A stretch of DNA of 64,000 bases from Larix kaempferi (Eukaryota > Streptophyta > Pinopsida > Pinales > Pinaceae). The stretch is from positions 6,724,501 to 6,788,500 of the forward strand of contig BSBM01000050.1 in the NCBI GenBank assembly GCA_027924585.1. The letters run 5' to 3'. The notes beneath the pieces were generated by a model. The model did no database searches. It saw only the letters and a program-made list of their open reading frames with translations, and was not told where the DNA came from. The position numbers and the translations under genes are program-made. Below, in pieces: positions 55,196 to 64,000 of the stretch; the stretch's first letter is position 1, and every line of letters starts with the position of its first letter.

Positions 55196-55312
55196 ATGGA
55201 TCAGCGTAACGCGGTCATAGCTACTGAAGCAGGGAACCCCACTTTGAATGTTGGCGTACTTTTGTTTCCACAAACTCCTCTAGATTCAACTGCCTCTCAT
55301 CCCATGCGGGAT
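55196..55312 (+). pseudogene. GypD gag, N-terminal piece
   Basis: ATG at 55196 in a good context (MDQRNAVIATEAGNP). It is homologous to GypF gag from 23568. The frame is cut at 55312 by palindrome P and picks up without loss at 56414 once the duplicated GGGAT is counted once. Confidence 0.7.
55308..55312. repeat. Target-site duplication of P, left (GGGAT)
   Basis: GGGAT precedes the terminal TG of P; an identical GGGAT at 56409-56413 follows its terminal CA. Confidence 0.92.
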
Positions 55313-55639
55313 TGTTAACACCCAAAAAGTGTTCACTACCTCATTCCCTTATTCACATGACCCATTTGTCCACTTTTCCACCATCTGAGCCTCTGAAACC
55401 AACAAAAGGTCACCAAAAAACCTTAGTACACCCCTTTTTTCCCACTTAAAAATATTATTTTTCCTGAAAAGCATAAAAAACCCTCAAAAAGGGTCCAAAT
55501 TCCCAAAAATATTAAAAAGGGAATAAAAATATTAATTTTATTCAAAAAAGGAAAAAGGAGGGAAAAGTACCTAAACCATGTTGGTCAATACCATTTGGTT
55601 TCCACAAAACCACAAATGGTATTCCCCACCACCAAAACC

Positions 55640-55647
55640 TATAAAAA
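55640..55647 (+). promoter_or_regulatory. TATA box of P, left arm
   Basis: TATAAAAA in LTR orientation, directing transcription toward the palindrome centre. Confidence 0.6.
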
Positions 55648-56073
55648 GGTGGTAGGGGCTCCTCATTTCACATCCACTCATATTCCTATCCTCATGCTGC
55701 CAAAATCTCCCTTGAGTATTTGGCCATTGTAGCAAGCCTTGGAGAAAGGACCCATTGGAGATTGGAGCTTCTCACCATTGGATCCATTCAACAAACCTTC
55801 ATCACTTGGAGGTATTGTACTTGCAAGCATTTGCTTTCCCCATTGTCAATACAAAAAAAATATTTTTTGTATTGACGATGGGGCAAGCAAATGCTTGCAA
55901 GTACAATACCTCCAAGTGATGAAGGTTTGTTGAATGGCTCCAATGGTGAGCAGCTCCAATCTCCAATGGGTCCTTTCTCCAAGGCTTGCTACAATGGCCA
56001 AATACTCAAGGGAGATTTTGGCAGCATGAGGATAGGAATATGAGTGGATGTGAAATGAGGAGCCCCTACCACC

Positions 56074-56081
56074 TTTTTATA
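56074..56081 (-). promoter_or_regulatory. TATA box of P, right arm
   Basis: Mirror image of 55640-55647, facing it across the centre. Confidence 0.6.
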
Positions 56082-56408
56082 GGTTTTGGTGGTGGGGAAT
56101 ACCATTTGTGGTTTTGTGGAAACCAAATGGTATTGACCAACATGGTTTAGGTACTTTTCCCTCCTTTTTCCTTTTTTGAATAAAATTAATATTTTTATTC
56201 CCTTTTTAATATTTTTGGGAATTTGGACCCTTTTTTAGGGTTTTTTATGCTTTTCAGGAAAAATAATCTTTTTAAGTGGGAAAAAAGGGGTGTACTAAGG
56301 CTTTTTGGTGACCTTTTGTTGGTTTCAGAGGCTCAGATGGTAAAAAAGTGGACAAATGGGTCATGTGAATAAGGGAAGGAGGTAGTGAGCACTTTTTGGG
56401 TGTTAACA

Positions 56409-56413
56409 GGGAT
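56409..56413. repeat. Target-site duplication of P, right (GGGAT)
   Basis: Identical to 55308-55312. Confidence 0.92.
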
Positions 56414-59290
56414 GAAGAAGCACACACCCCTACTTCTCAAAATATTCCTCCCGTCATCCCGAGAGAACCTGGATCGTTGGAATGAATAAAACGACCCTAG
56501 GACGACCCTACAACAGCTATTGGTCCTTCAACAGCTTATTGGACATCTTCTATAGACCATCCCAGTGGCTCATTTTTCCATCTCATCCTCACCCAGTGAG
56601 ACTACTCCAGAAGACACTTTAGCCTACCTTCGTGGCCAATTGGCTCACTTTCCTTCCATGGCTGAAGAGTGTCGGCAGTCAAGTCTCCAATGACGGGTTG
56701 AAGACCCATTGTTACCCCCTTACCGACACATCCCAGTTCATTCGATATCTTTCGGATCACCTGAATCATCCCACCACGTGACCACTAATGAGACTGGTCA
56801 ACCCTCGCAGGAATCCAGTCCTGCACCTCAAGTGAATCAACCGATGGAAGGACAACAGTCCAACACACCTGTCACTACCACGGTTACTTCACTAGTTCCT
56901 CCCCCACCTCAAAATTTGCGGGGAGGGTATTCCATTCCCACGGATTATTTTATTGGTAATGTTATTACCATGGTAGCTAGCCAACAACCTAAGTTGGTTC
57001 AACCTTTGAATAGTGGTCAACCTGTTGTGGTTGGGGGGAAACCCCCATTTCCTAACCAGAACGTAGGCGGTGGAATCCCCAACGGACCTTCTGTTGGACC
57101 TACCCAACCTGCTAGACTGTCCACCACAGGGTTATCTCATGTTAGAGGGTCGTCCAATGTAACTCAACCCTCAAGGAGTCAAGCGTATCTAGGTTCCATT
57201 GACCCTGTGCCGGGTCAACCTAATCTCGGAAACGCGTCATACGGGATACCTTATCCCGGGAATCCATACACTTTATGGGGGAAACAATCTGTGTTGCAAC
57301 ACAGACCCGAATCGACTATCCCTCAAGTACCACCACCCCCAATTGGTCCTCCCCCACCTCCTATTGGAGGCGACGGGTCCCCACATAACATTGGTGGAGG
57401 CCCACCTCATTTTACCTACAACACCCCTCACCCCTCCGGCGGTGGCGCGAATGGTCCACCACCTCCTCTAGGCAGAGGTGGCGGCAGACCACCTTATCAT
57501 GGTGGAGGAGGACATTTCCCTTCGGGTGGCGGCGGTGGTCCACCACCCCCTCCAGGCAGAGGTGGTGGAGGACCTAATTACCATGGTGGTGGCGGTGGTT
57601 GTGGAAACCCTCATCCTTTCGGCAGCGGAGGTGGTGGGGGCCCCCATCCATCTGGCAGCAGAAGTGACCCACCCCCCCCTCCGGGAGGTGGTGGTGGGCC
57701 ACCTTATTATGGTTATGGACCCCCACCTCCTCCTGGTGGTGGCGACGGACCTCCACCCCCTCCCAGAGGTGGAGGTGGACCCCCACCCTATTGGAATGGA
57801 CCACCTTATGGTGGTGGACCTCCTTACAGTCCGGGTGGCACACCCCCCTATGGTCAGTTTTATCCTGGTACACCTTATGGTCAGTTTAGTCCTTACATGC
57901 CATATCCATATTACCAATATGTGCAGCCTAATCCACAACTGCCCTTTCTGGCTACTTTTGACCTACCTGAACTCTCTCGTTTAACCAACGATCCTATTTA
58001 CCATGGATCTAACTGGCCACCGATTCCGATGAAACTTCCGTCTAATATCCCCAAGCTTGATGGCAAGCCGGGTGAAGACCCCAAGAACCACGTGATGACA
58101 TACCACTTATGGTGTTCATCTAATTCCTTAATGGACGATTCAATTCATCTTAGATTGTTCCAAAGGACTCTCACTGGTTCGGCTGCCAAGTGGTACATTG
58201 AGTTGCCACCACACTCTTTTCCTGATTTTGGCTCTCTTGCTATGAACGTTTTGACGCATTTTCAGCTGCCTATACGGTATGAGACTGGTACTGATCTTTT
58301 AACCTCACTCCGTCAAAATACCGCCACTCACATTTCGGATCATATCCATGAGTGGTGAAGGAGACGACGTCTCATTAAAGCTCCCATTCCAGATCATCTC
58401 CTGGCAGACTGGTTTACTAAATTGCTCATTCCCACCATAGCAAAAGATGTTGCCATGCGAGGTGCTGTCACCGAAGAACAAGCCATTGCGAGTGCTCATA
58501 TGTTAGACCTGGTCTACACTCAGTCTGGCACTCTGTTCAATATTTTTCCTGACGCACCTCGGGATGTTAACGATCCCACGAAACCACATAAGGGACCCCA
58601 AGTTGATGGAATCATTGGTTCCCTTAACACCCAGCCTACTGTTAGTACTGTTGGATCAGCCAACCCGACTCCGGTTGGCCACAACACCGCCAAGTCCACT
58701 ACTCCTGCTATAACTGAAGAGGTGAATTCTGTTCAATCAGCTTCATCTCAGAAGTTTAACGACAAAAAGAAGAACAAGGGGAAACCTGAAACGTCTTCTT
58801 CCCAGCAGGAACCAAAGAACACTTCTGACAATACTAAGCAGAAAAGGAAACTGAAGTATCCTTGTCTACTGTGTGGAGAAGACCATTTCTCCAAAGAGTG
58901 TCCCCATAGAGACGAAGTGCAAAATTTTCTTAGGGTTAAACCAACTCCTCCAGTCCTCAACGATTCGTTTCCTACTCAAAGCCAAAATATGATTGCTCAA
59001 CCCCCCCAGCCTAGGGGGAACCATCCAATACCGCGCATGTTCTCATGTTGCGTAACAAGGCGATCAATTTGACTACTCGCTCGCGATCCTACAAACCGGT
59101 CCCTCCAAAGGAATCCACTCGAAGTAATGCTGAAAAAGATTTCGACTCTTTAACTGATGTCATTGTACCATCGACCTCTCTCACCATAGAGAGACCCTCT
59201 TTAGATTTGATATTGCATCCTCCCAAGAGTACGATTTGAAAAGTTGTTTTCAATCCTAATGCTCGAGCGACACAGAATTACAATATCGTA
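56414..59290 (+). pseudogene. GypD gag, main part
   Basis: From 56414 to 56708 the frame is broken by several stops. A 549-codon frame then runs 56709-58358. It has a Ser/Gln/Pro-rich start and a striking Pro/Gly-rich tract of about 180 residues (57320-57860, units such as GPPPPPGG and GGGG). The gag core follows at 57950-58350 (IPKLDGKPGEDPKNH, RTLTGSAAKWYIELP, SDHIHEW). TGA stands at 58356 where GypC has an Arg codon. The same frame resumes to 59072 with a Lys/Ser-rich linker and an intact CCHC knuckle CLLCGEDHFSKEC near 58870. A frameshift near 59040 and a TGA at 59237 precede protease. The Pro/Gly tract is also present in GypF. Confidence 0.88.
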
Positions 59291-59296
59291 GAGGAC

Positions 59297-60516
59297 TTGG
59301 CACAAGCTCCTTGCACCATGTCTACGCTGGAAGTTTTGCAGAATTGTCCCAATCAACACAAAAATATCCTTGCATCTATTGGTGCAGTTGACCCGGATTC
59401 CTCGAACACCATCATGTTCCAACTTGACAACTTTAAGTCAAGGCTCTCACACCAGCTTGCATTCCAAGTTTTTGCGAACATTGTCCATCGTACCCTTTTG
59501 GACGAAGGAGCCCCCACTTCCGTCATGGCCATCGCTTGTTGGAGATCCATTGGCTCCCCCGAATTGAATCATTCTCCTACCATGTTGAAAGCATTCGATG
59601 GGCGTGGCTTTCAACCTCATGGGATCTTACAAGCTCTTGCAGTTGAGTTGGGCGGAAAGACCGTAACCATTAACGTGGAAGTGGTCTCGGCCCCGTTAGA
59701 TTATAATATCTTGCTTGGTCGCAATTGGTTTTACACCATGCAGGCGATAGCCTCTTCAGTATTCCGCATAGTACAGTTCCCCCACCAAGGATGAATTGTT
59801 ACTATCGACCAGTTAGATTTTTGTACACCGGACGCCACTACTCATCCTGGTGACCATGTTACTTCCATTGGACAGATGTCAAAACAGTATGAGAGTGTAG
59901 GGGTTTTCCTTTTGAAAGATTCATCTCTCATGGGCCTTTTTCCATCTGTGGACCCCCCTAATCATGTTGCTATGGTGAACATGATCTCCACTGAGATTTT
60001 ATCTCACTCAAACGATGCTTGGCTTGTACCGGATGAAGCCACAACACGCCTGCTTGGAGATATGATGCCTCTTTCACCCGCTAAATGCATTTATGAGGCT
60101 ATCCATCAGCTTCAAAGGACCTTTTAACCATGGCCTCCCCATCTTGTTCTCTACGATGGACGTCCTCTCTACTTGATCTCTTGCTTCGTACTTTTCATTC
60201 AGATGAGTCCATCATGGAAGTAATGAATGTCGACGACAGTCCATGGGATGATCTCCATCATAGGTCATCTTTTCTTCCTCCTTTGGAATACATAGAGAAC
60301 AACATTCATACCCTCTTTTCACCAAATATCTACTTATCCCCTCAATCCCCCATCCTTACATGTCTTATGGACACGGAGGGAAACTTGGCCAACATTGAGA
60401 CAACCACCCCGGTAGACATCTCGGTGAAACCTGGCATAGTGGAACACATTCGCATATGCCAGAAGTGTTCCCCTGAAGAAATCACTGTTAGCACGGCCTT
60501 GTTCAAGCAATTTTGA
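59297..60516 (+). pseudogene. GypD protease and pre-RT linker
   Basis: Starts MAQAPCTMSTLEVLQNCP. The active site reads LLDEGAPTSVM, with D-E-G again replacing D-[ST]-G. LDYNILLGRNWFY and FPHQG follow. TGA at 59792 replaces the CGA still present in the GypF copy. A linker continues to 60516 (LLGDMMPLSPAK, SPWDDLHHRSS, NLANIETTTPVDIS), with a frame change near 60125 and a TGA at 60514. The linker aligns with the N-terminal part of the GypC chimeric ORF. Confidence 0.85.
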
Positions 60517-61329
60517 GACGTGTTTGCTTGGTCCTATGAGGAGATGCCTGGGATAGACCTCGCAATTGTTTCTCACGAAATAAAAACCTATCCCGACATC
60601 AAACCTGCACGTCAAAAGTTGCGACTGGTACACCCCCGAAAGATTGCAGCAATTAAGGAAGAAATTAAAAAGCTCTTAAAGGATGGCTTTATTTATCCTG
60701 TCCCATTGACGGATTGGGTCTCAAACGTCGTTCCCGTGAACAAAAAGTGGGGCACCATTCGCGTCTGTGTTGATTATCAGGACCTTAATTGGGCTTGTCC
60801 AAAAGACAACTACCCGACCCCCTTCATCAACCAGATCATCGACAATGGTGTCAGAAGCATCATCTTCTCATTCATGGATGGCTTTTCTTGTTACAACCAA
60901 ATTGAGATCAACCCAACCGACCAACATAAGACGGCTTTCATCTTCCCATGGGGTACATTCGCTTATTGCAAGCTCCCATTTGGCCTTAAAAATGTTGGCG
61001 CCACGTTTCAGCGAGCTATGTCGTACGCCTTCCACGATATTAAGGACTTTTTGGAACCCTACTTGGACAATCTCCTTGCTCATTCAAAGAAGCGCGAGTT
61101 CCACATCGATCATCTGACGACCATTTTCCTCATATGCAGACGGTACAATATCCGTCTGAATCGTCACAAGTGTATCTTTTGCATTGAGTCTGGATGCCTC
61201 CTAGGATTTATCATTTCGAAGGATGGGATCTGCATTGATCCCTTAAAGGTGGATGCCAACATCAAACTACCACCCCCTACAGATGTGACAGAAATTCAAA
61301 GTCTCCAAGGGAAGGCGACTTATTTATGA
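60517..61329 (+). pseudogene. GypD reverse transcriptase
   Basis: Ty3/gypsy RT with all blocks in order: KPARQKLRLVHPRK, LLKDGFIYPVPLTDW, IRVCVDYQDLNWACPKDNYPTPF, FSFMDGFSCYNQIEI, KTAFIFPWGTFAY and LPFGLKNVGATFQRAM. The catalytic site reads YLDNLLAHS at about 61058-61080, so the second catalytic Asp is Asn (GAT to AAT after a C, a CpG transition on the opposite strand). This alone should abolish polymerase activity. The connection block (GCLLGFIISKDGI) ends at a TGA at 61327. Confidence 0.9.
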
Positions 61330-61965
61330 CGTTTTGTTTGTAATTTCATGGAGAAGACTCAGGGCTATATGAGACTGCTTAAGAAGGACGTCATGTTCAT
61401 TTGGGATGATCATGCTCAAAAATCCTTCGACAGTATCAAACATGCCATCACGCATGCCCCCGTGCTCCAACCGCCTAATTATTATCGAGATCACATCTTA
61501 TATCTCGCCGCTTCTGCTACCACTATCGCCATTGTTTTGGTACAGGAGGATCAAAATGCTCAGGAACATGTGATATACTATGCAAGTAAGGTTCTAGCTG
61601 ACGCTGAAACTAGATATTCACATGTCGAAAAACTTGCTTTCACAGCAGTCATTGCCGTCCAGAAGTTCTGTCATTACATCTTGCTCTTCACCACCACCAT
61701 CATCACCGACTCGAACCCCATGTACCACGTACTGACACGTCAGGCGCTTGGGGGCAAGTATTCACGCTGGATTGTGATACTACAAGAATTCGATCTTGTT
61801 TTTGAGAAAGCCAAGTCTAAGATGTCTTTGGTGTTTGCCGAGATTATTTGCGACATTCCCCATTCTGATGTAGAATTTGAGCACAATGACTCCTTTGGAT
61901 GAATCATTGTTTCTCATCAGTACGACTGACCCCTGGTACGGAGATATCCTGTTATATATTGAAAC
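61330..61965 (+). pseudogene. GypD gypsy-type RNase H, degenerate, and tether
   Basis: Continues the RT frame: FNF-like link, SFDSIKHAITHAPVLQPP, then YLAASATTIAIVLVQ where active gypsy RNases H have an Asp at the start of this strand. The later YASKVLADAETRYSHVEKLA and ITDSNPMYHVL strands are present. The missing first Asp fits the degenerate RNase H of Tat-like elements, which carry a second RNase H. A frameshift near 61890 leads to a tether with a TAA near 61967. Confidence 0.85.
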
Positions 61966-63163
61966 CTAATGCTTCGATCCTCAAATTTCTAGCGACGACC
62001 GTCATAAGATTCATCACCATGCAAAGTACTATTTAATCATTAATGATACTTTGTATCGTCGTGGCGTCGATTCAATTCTTCGACATTGTCTCACTCATGA
62101 TGAGGCTGAACGCGTTCTGAATGACTGTCATGCTGGGGCATGTGGCAGTCATATTTCTGGGATGGCTATAGCCCAGAAGATTTTGCGCACAGGATATTAC
62201 TGGCCTACTATCTTCAAAGATTGTATTGACGCCGTTAAAAAATGTCCTCCTTGCCAACACTTCCACACGAAGAAGCGCACTCATCCCGCCCCACTACATC
62301 CGGTTATTGTCGTTGGCCCATTTGCAAAATGGGGCATCGATTTTATGCACTATAAGCCTACCTCGGTCGGGGGTCATAGTTACATCATCGTAGCTGTGGA
62401 TTACTTCACAAAGTGGGCTAAGGCTATGCCTACATACCAAAACGATGGCAAAACCGCCACACTCTTCATTTTTAATCATGTGATAGCACGGTTTGGAGTT
62501 CCATAGGTCATAGTTATCGATCATGGTTCTCACTTTCAGAACCATATGGTTGATGAGTTGAGCGATAGGTTGGGTTTTTTCCATGAAAACTCGACACCCT
62601 ACTACCCACAATCCAATGGACAGGTCGAGGCAATTAATAAGTTCTTGAAAACTATGATCCAGAGGATGGTAGGGACACAAAAGTCCAATTGGCATAATAT
62701 GCTCTTTTTAGCATTATGGGCCTACTGAACTACTGTTAAAACCGCCACAGGCTTCACTCCCTTCCAATTGGTATATGGATTGGAGGTTGTTTTGATGATA
62801 GAGTGCGAAATCCTATCTTTACAGCTTGCGGTCAAACTTCTTCCTAACACTACTGCTGAGGAAGAACGTCTCTTGCACTTAGCAAAACTTGATGAGTCTC
62901 GCCGAGATGCCACTCTTGCTAATGAAGCACATAAGAAACGCATCAAAGCCCAGTACAATAAGTCGGTTTAACCTCGTATCTTTAACGAGAGTGATCTGGT
63001 CCTCACTTATGACCAGAAGCACGATAAACTAGGAGCAGGGAAGTTCAAGTCCATGTGGCATGGACCCTACGTTATAAAATGTGCTTATGAGCTTGAAGAT
63101 TATGATGGAATCTCTTTGGGTGAACCCCGCAATGGTATTTACTTGAAGAGATACTACGCTTGA
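61966..63163 (+). pseudogene. GypD integrase
   Basis: The HHCC zinc domain is complete at 62120-62260 (HAGACGSHISG ... KKCPPCQ). The catalytic core keeps Asp in WGIDFMHY and VIDHGSHF and Glu in NGQVEAINK, so the DDE triad is intact despite stops at 62504, 62726 and 62969. The C-terminal SH3-like region reads FNESDLVLTYDQ and KFKSMWHGPYV and ends at 63161. No chromodomain is present. The C-terminus is the part retained in the GypC chimeric ORF. Confidence 0.88.
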
Positions 63164-63275
63164 TCTCTCATGCATAGACTTGCTTGTATATATTGTACAT
63201 GGCGTGTTTTTGTGTGGTGTGACGCATTTCTCTTTTGAGTGTCTTCTGATCTTGTTTCTGCTTCTTATACCATGT

Positions 63276-63295
63276 TCTGTCTGCGTGTGCAGATG
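63276..63295 (+). promoter_or_regulatory. Candidate splice acceptor before the GypD 3' ORF
   Basis: A pyrimidine-rich run ending CTGCGTGTGCAG directly precedes the ATG at 63293. It occupies the same position relative to the 3' ORF as the acceptor in GypC. Confidence 0.55.
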
Positions 63296-63706
63296 GTAAT
63301 GTGCTATGGATTCGCAGACAACACCAACTGGCATACTCGTCACCTTGCTTCGACAGCCTGGGTACTGTATTCCCCAACAGGTGAGCTCGTTAGCTCAAGA
63401 GGAAGTTGCCTAGGGTTCACAACCAACAATGCCGTAGAATATCAGGCAGTAATCAGAACCCTAGATAATGACATTTCCTTGGGTATGAACCACATTGTCA
63501 TCCACATGGATTCTCAATTAGTGGTTTCCCATCTGAACCGGATATATTCCATCCGTGATCCCATCTTACTCTGTCTCTTCAGACGAGTACGTCTCCTGGA
63601 AAGGTCATTTGAATCTGTTCAATACCTGCACATTCCATGAGAGTTAAACACAGTTGCTGACTCCATGGCCAATTTCATTCTGGATTGGTACATTGCACAC
63701 ACATAA
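63293..63706 (+). pseudogene. GypD second RNase H (archaeal-type, downstream of integrase)
   Basis: Separate ORF of about 137 codons, broken only by TGA at 63638. It reads MVMCYGFADN, STAWVLYSPTGELV, SRGSCLGFTTNNAVEYQAVI, VIHMDSQLVVSHLN and, after the stop, ELNTVADSMANF. The four acidic positions of type-1 RNase H are kept: Asp in FADN, Glu in NNAVEY, Asp in HMDSQ, Asp in TVADS. The NNxxEYxA and DSQLVV wording is that of plant and archaeal RNases H recruited by Tat-like elements (known for the lineage). It lies 130 bp after the integrase stop, behind a splice-acceptor-like site. It would replace the function of the degenerate gypsy RNase H. Confidence 0.82.
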
Positions 63707-64000
63707 TACTCATAATATGTAAAAGCATTCACAACATGTAAATATAATGTACAGAACCAAACATATGAACAAGATCACATCACTAATCATTTGAAGAACA
63801 CATAATGTATAAATCGTCTATAATGTATATATATATAAATCGCTCAAAAGTAGTGCTGGTACAAAATTTGAAGCACGATGGCTTTTAGTGAGTCTCTACA
63901 AAATCTAAACCATCATAGCTTTCAGTAAGTACAAAATATGAGGCCTCTAATCTCTCAGTACAAGTATAAAAGTGTCATCAGGACTGACGCCTAATCCGTA
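63707..64000 (+). other. GypD 3' untranslated region, right edge
   Basis: AT-rich, no gene. The polypurine tract and 3' LTR are not reached within the window. Confidence 0.6.

Larger units (their letters stand above)
55313..56408. mobile_element. P: palindromic head-to-head LTR dimer inserted in GypD gag
   Basis: 1,096 bp. Both ends are TGTTAACACCCAAAAAGTG read inwards, and the centre of symmetry is at 55860/55861 with no spacer. The arms are near-identical, with a handful of mismatches (for example CTTTCCCC against CTTGCCCC near the centre, and AAATATTA against AAAGATTA). Each arm corresponds to the first 550 or so bases of a GypC-type LTR: same start, U3 text, TATA and downstream CCATTGGAGA-like words. 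Terminal TG/CA and a 5-bp duplication are what retrotransposon integrase leaves, here with two U3 ends. It has no coding capacity; mirrored 64-codon frames (55739-55933 plus, 55788-55982 minus) only reflect the symmetry. Confidence 0.92.
52016..64000 (+). mobile_element. GypD: near-full-length Ty3/gypsy element with second RNase H, 3' end beyond window
   Basis: 5' LTR, primer site, long leader, gag (split by palindrome P), protease, RT, RNase H, integrase and a further RNase H ORF follow in order. The lineage looks Tat-like: degenerate gypsy RNase H plus an additional archaeal-type RNase H. In well-known members that extra domain lies close to integrase. The coding part has about ten nonsense codons and three frameshifts, so it is inactive. 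The 3' LTR is outside the window. Confidence 0.9.

Noticed and set aside
55739-55982. Pair of mirrored 64-codon ORFs
   Set aside because: They only reflect the palindrome, and the same LTR text in GypC has no such frame.
55313-56408. Assembly artefact as explanation for the palindrome
   Set aside because: The arms carry several independent mismatches and the insertion is bounded by a perfect target duplication that restores the gag frame; an artefact would not do this.
57468-57984. ORFs of 156 and 168 codons in other frames of the GypD gag
   Set aside because: They are shadows of the Pro/Gly-rich gag tract; the gag frame explains the region and continues into a known domain.

Overview
This window reads as nuclear DNA of a large, repeat-rich plant genome. 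Nearly all of it is LTR retrotransposons (Ty1/copia and Ty3/gypsy), nested several levels deep. I found no intact host gene, no rRNA and no bacterial-type operon. The copia pol, the gypsy pol with a second RNase H, and the plant-mobile-domain-like ORF suggest a seed plant, perhaps a gymnosperm, but the species cannot be named from the sequence. Elements are named here Gyp0, CopA, CopB, GypC, GypF, H, CopG, CopI, GypE, GypD and P.

Layout. Positions 263-11988 hold a decayed minus-strand gypsy element (Gyp0). Its reverse transcriptase is split by a minus-strand copia composite with three LTRs (2775-10997), flanked by a perfect 5-bp target duplication. CopA in the composite has full gag-pol broken by one amber codon; CopB keeps a gag start fused to an unfamiliar ORF. 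From 11989 to about 19822 is plus-strand GypC. It has gag and protease, but RT, RNase H and the integrase core are deleted, and a plant-mobile-domain-like ORF follows. It is joined tail to tail to minus-strand GypF (19823-25336 plus 41759-43178). GypF was split by H, a 16.4-kb element with LTRs but no recognisable coding capacity (25337-41758). H in turn received CopG (30273-37420), which has near-identical LTRs, a pol remnant and over 2 kb of assorted tandem repeats. The layering GypF < H < CopG is supported by target duplications and by LTR divergence seen by eye.

From about 43.2 to 49.0 kb is gag-only copia element CopI. Its LTRs carry a regularly spaced TGCCCGCA-type motif. Then come a gypsy fragment, the truncated 5' end GypE, an inverted-repeat MITE-like element, a tRNA-like cloverleaf, and finally GypD (52016 to beyond the window end). 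GypD carries gag, protease, RT, RNase H, integrase and a second RNase H downstream of integrase. Its gag is interrupted by P (55313-56408): two partial LTRs head to head, forming a 1.1-kb palindrome with a 5-bp target duplication.

Functionally the elements fall into near-complete copies (CopA; GypD, decayed by stops) and dependent, deleted or chimeric copies (CopB, GypC, CopG, CopI, H). GypD and GypE have a consensus splice donor in the LTR and GypC a weaker one. GypC and GypD have acceptor-like sites just before their 3' ORFs, which suggests spliced subgenomic expression. P has facing LTR promoters and is laid out like a hairpin-RNA source that could silence its LTR family.
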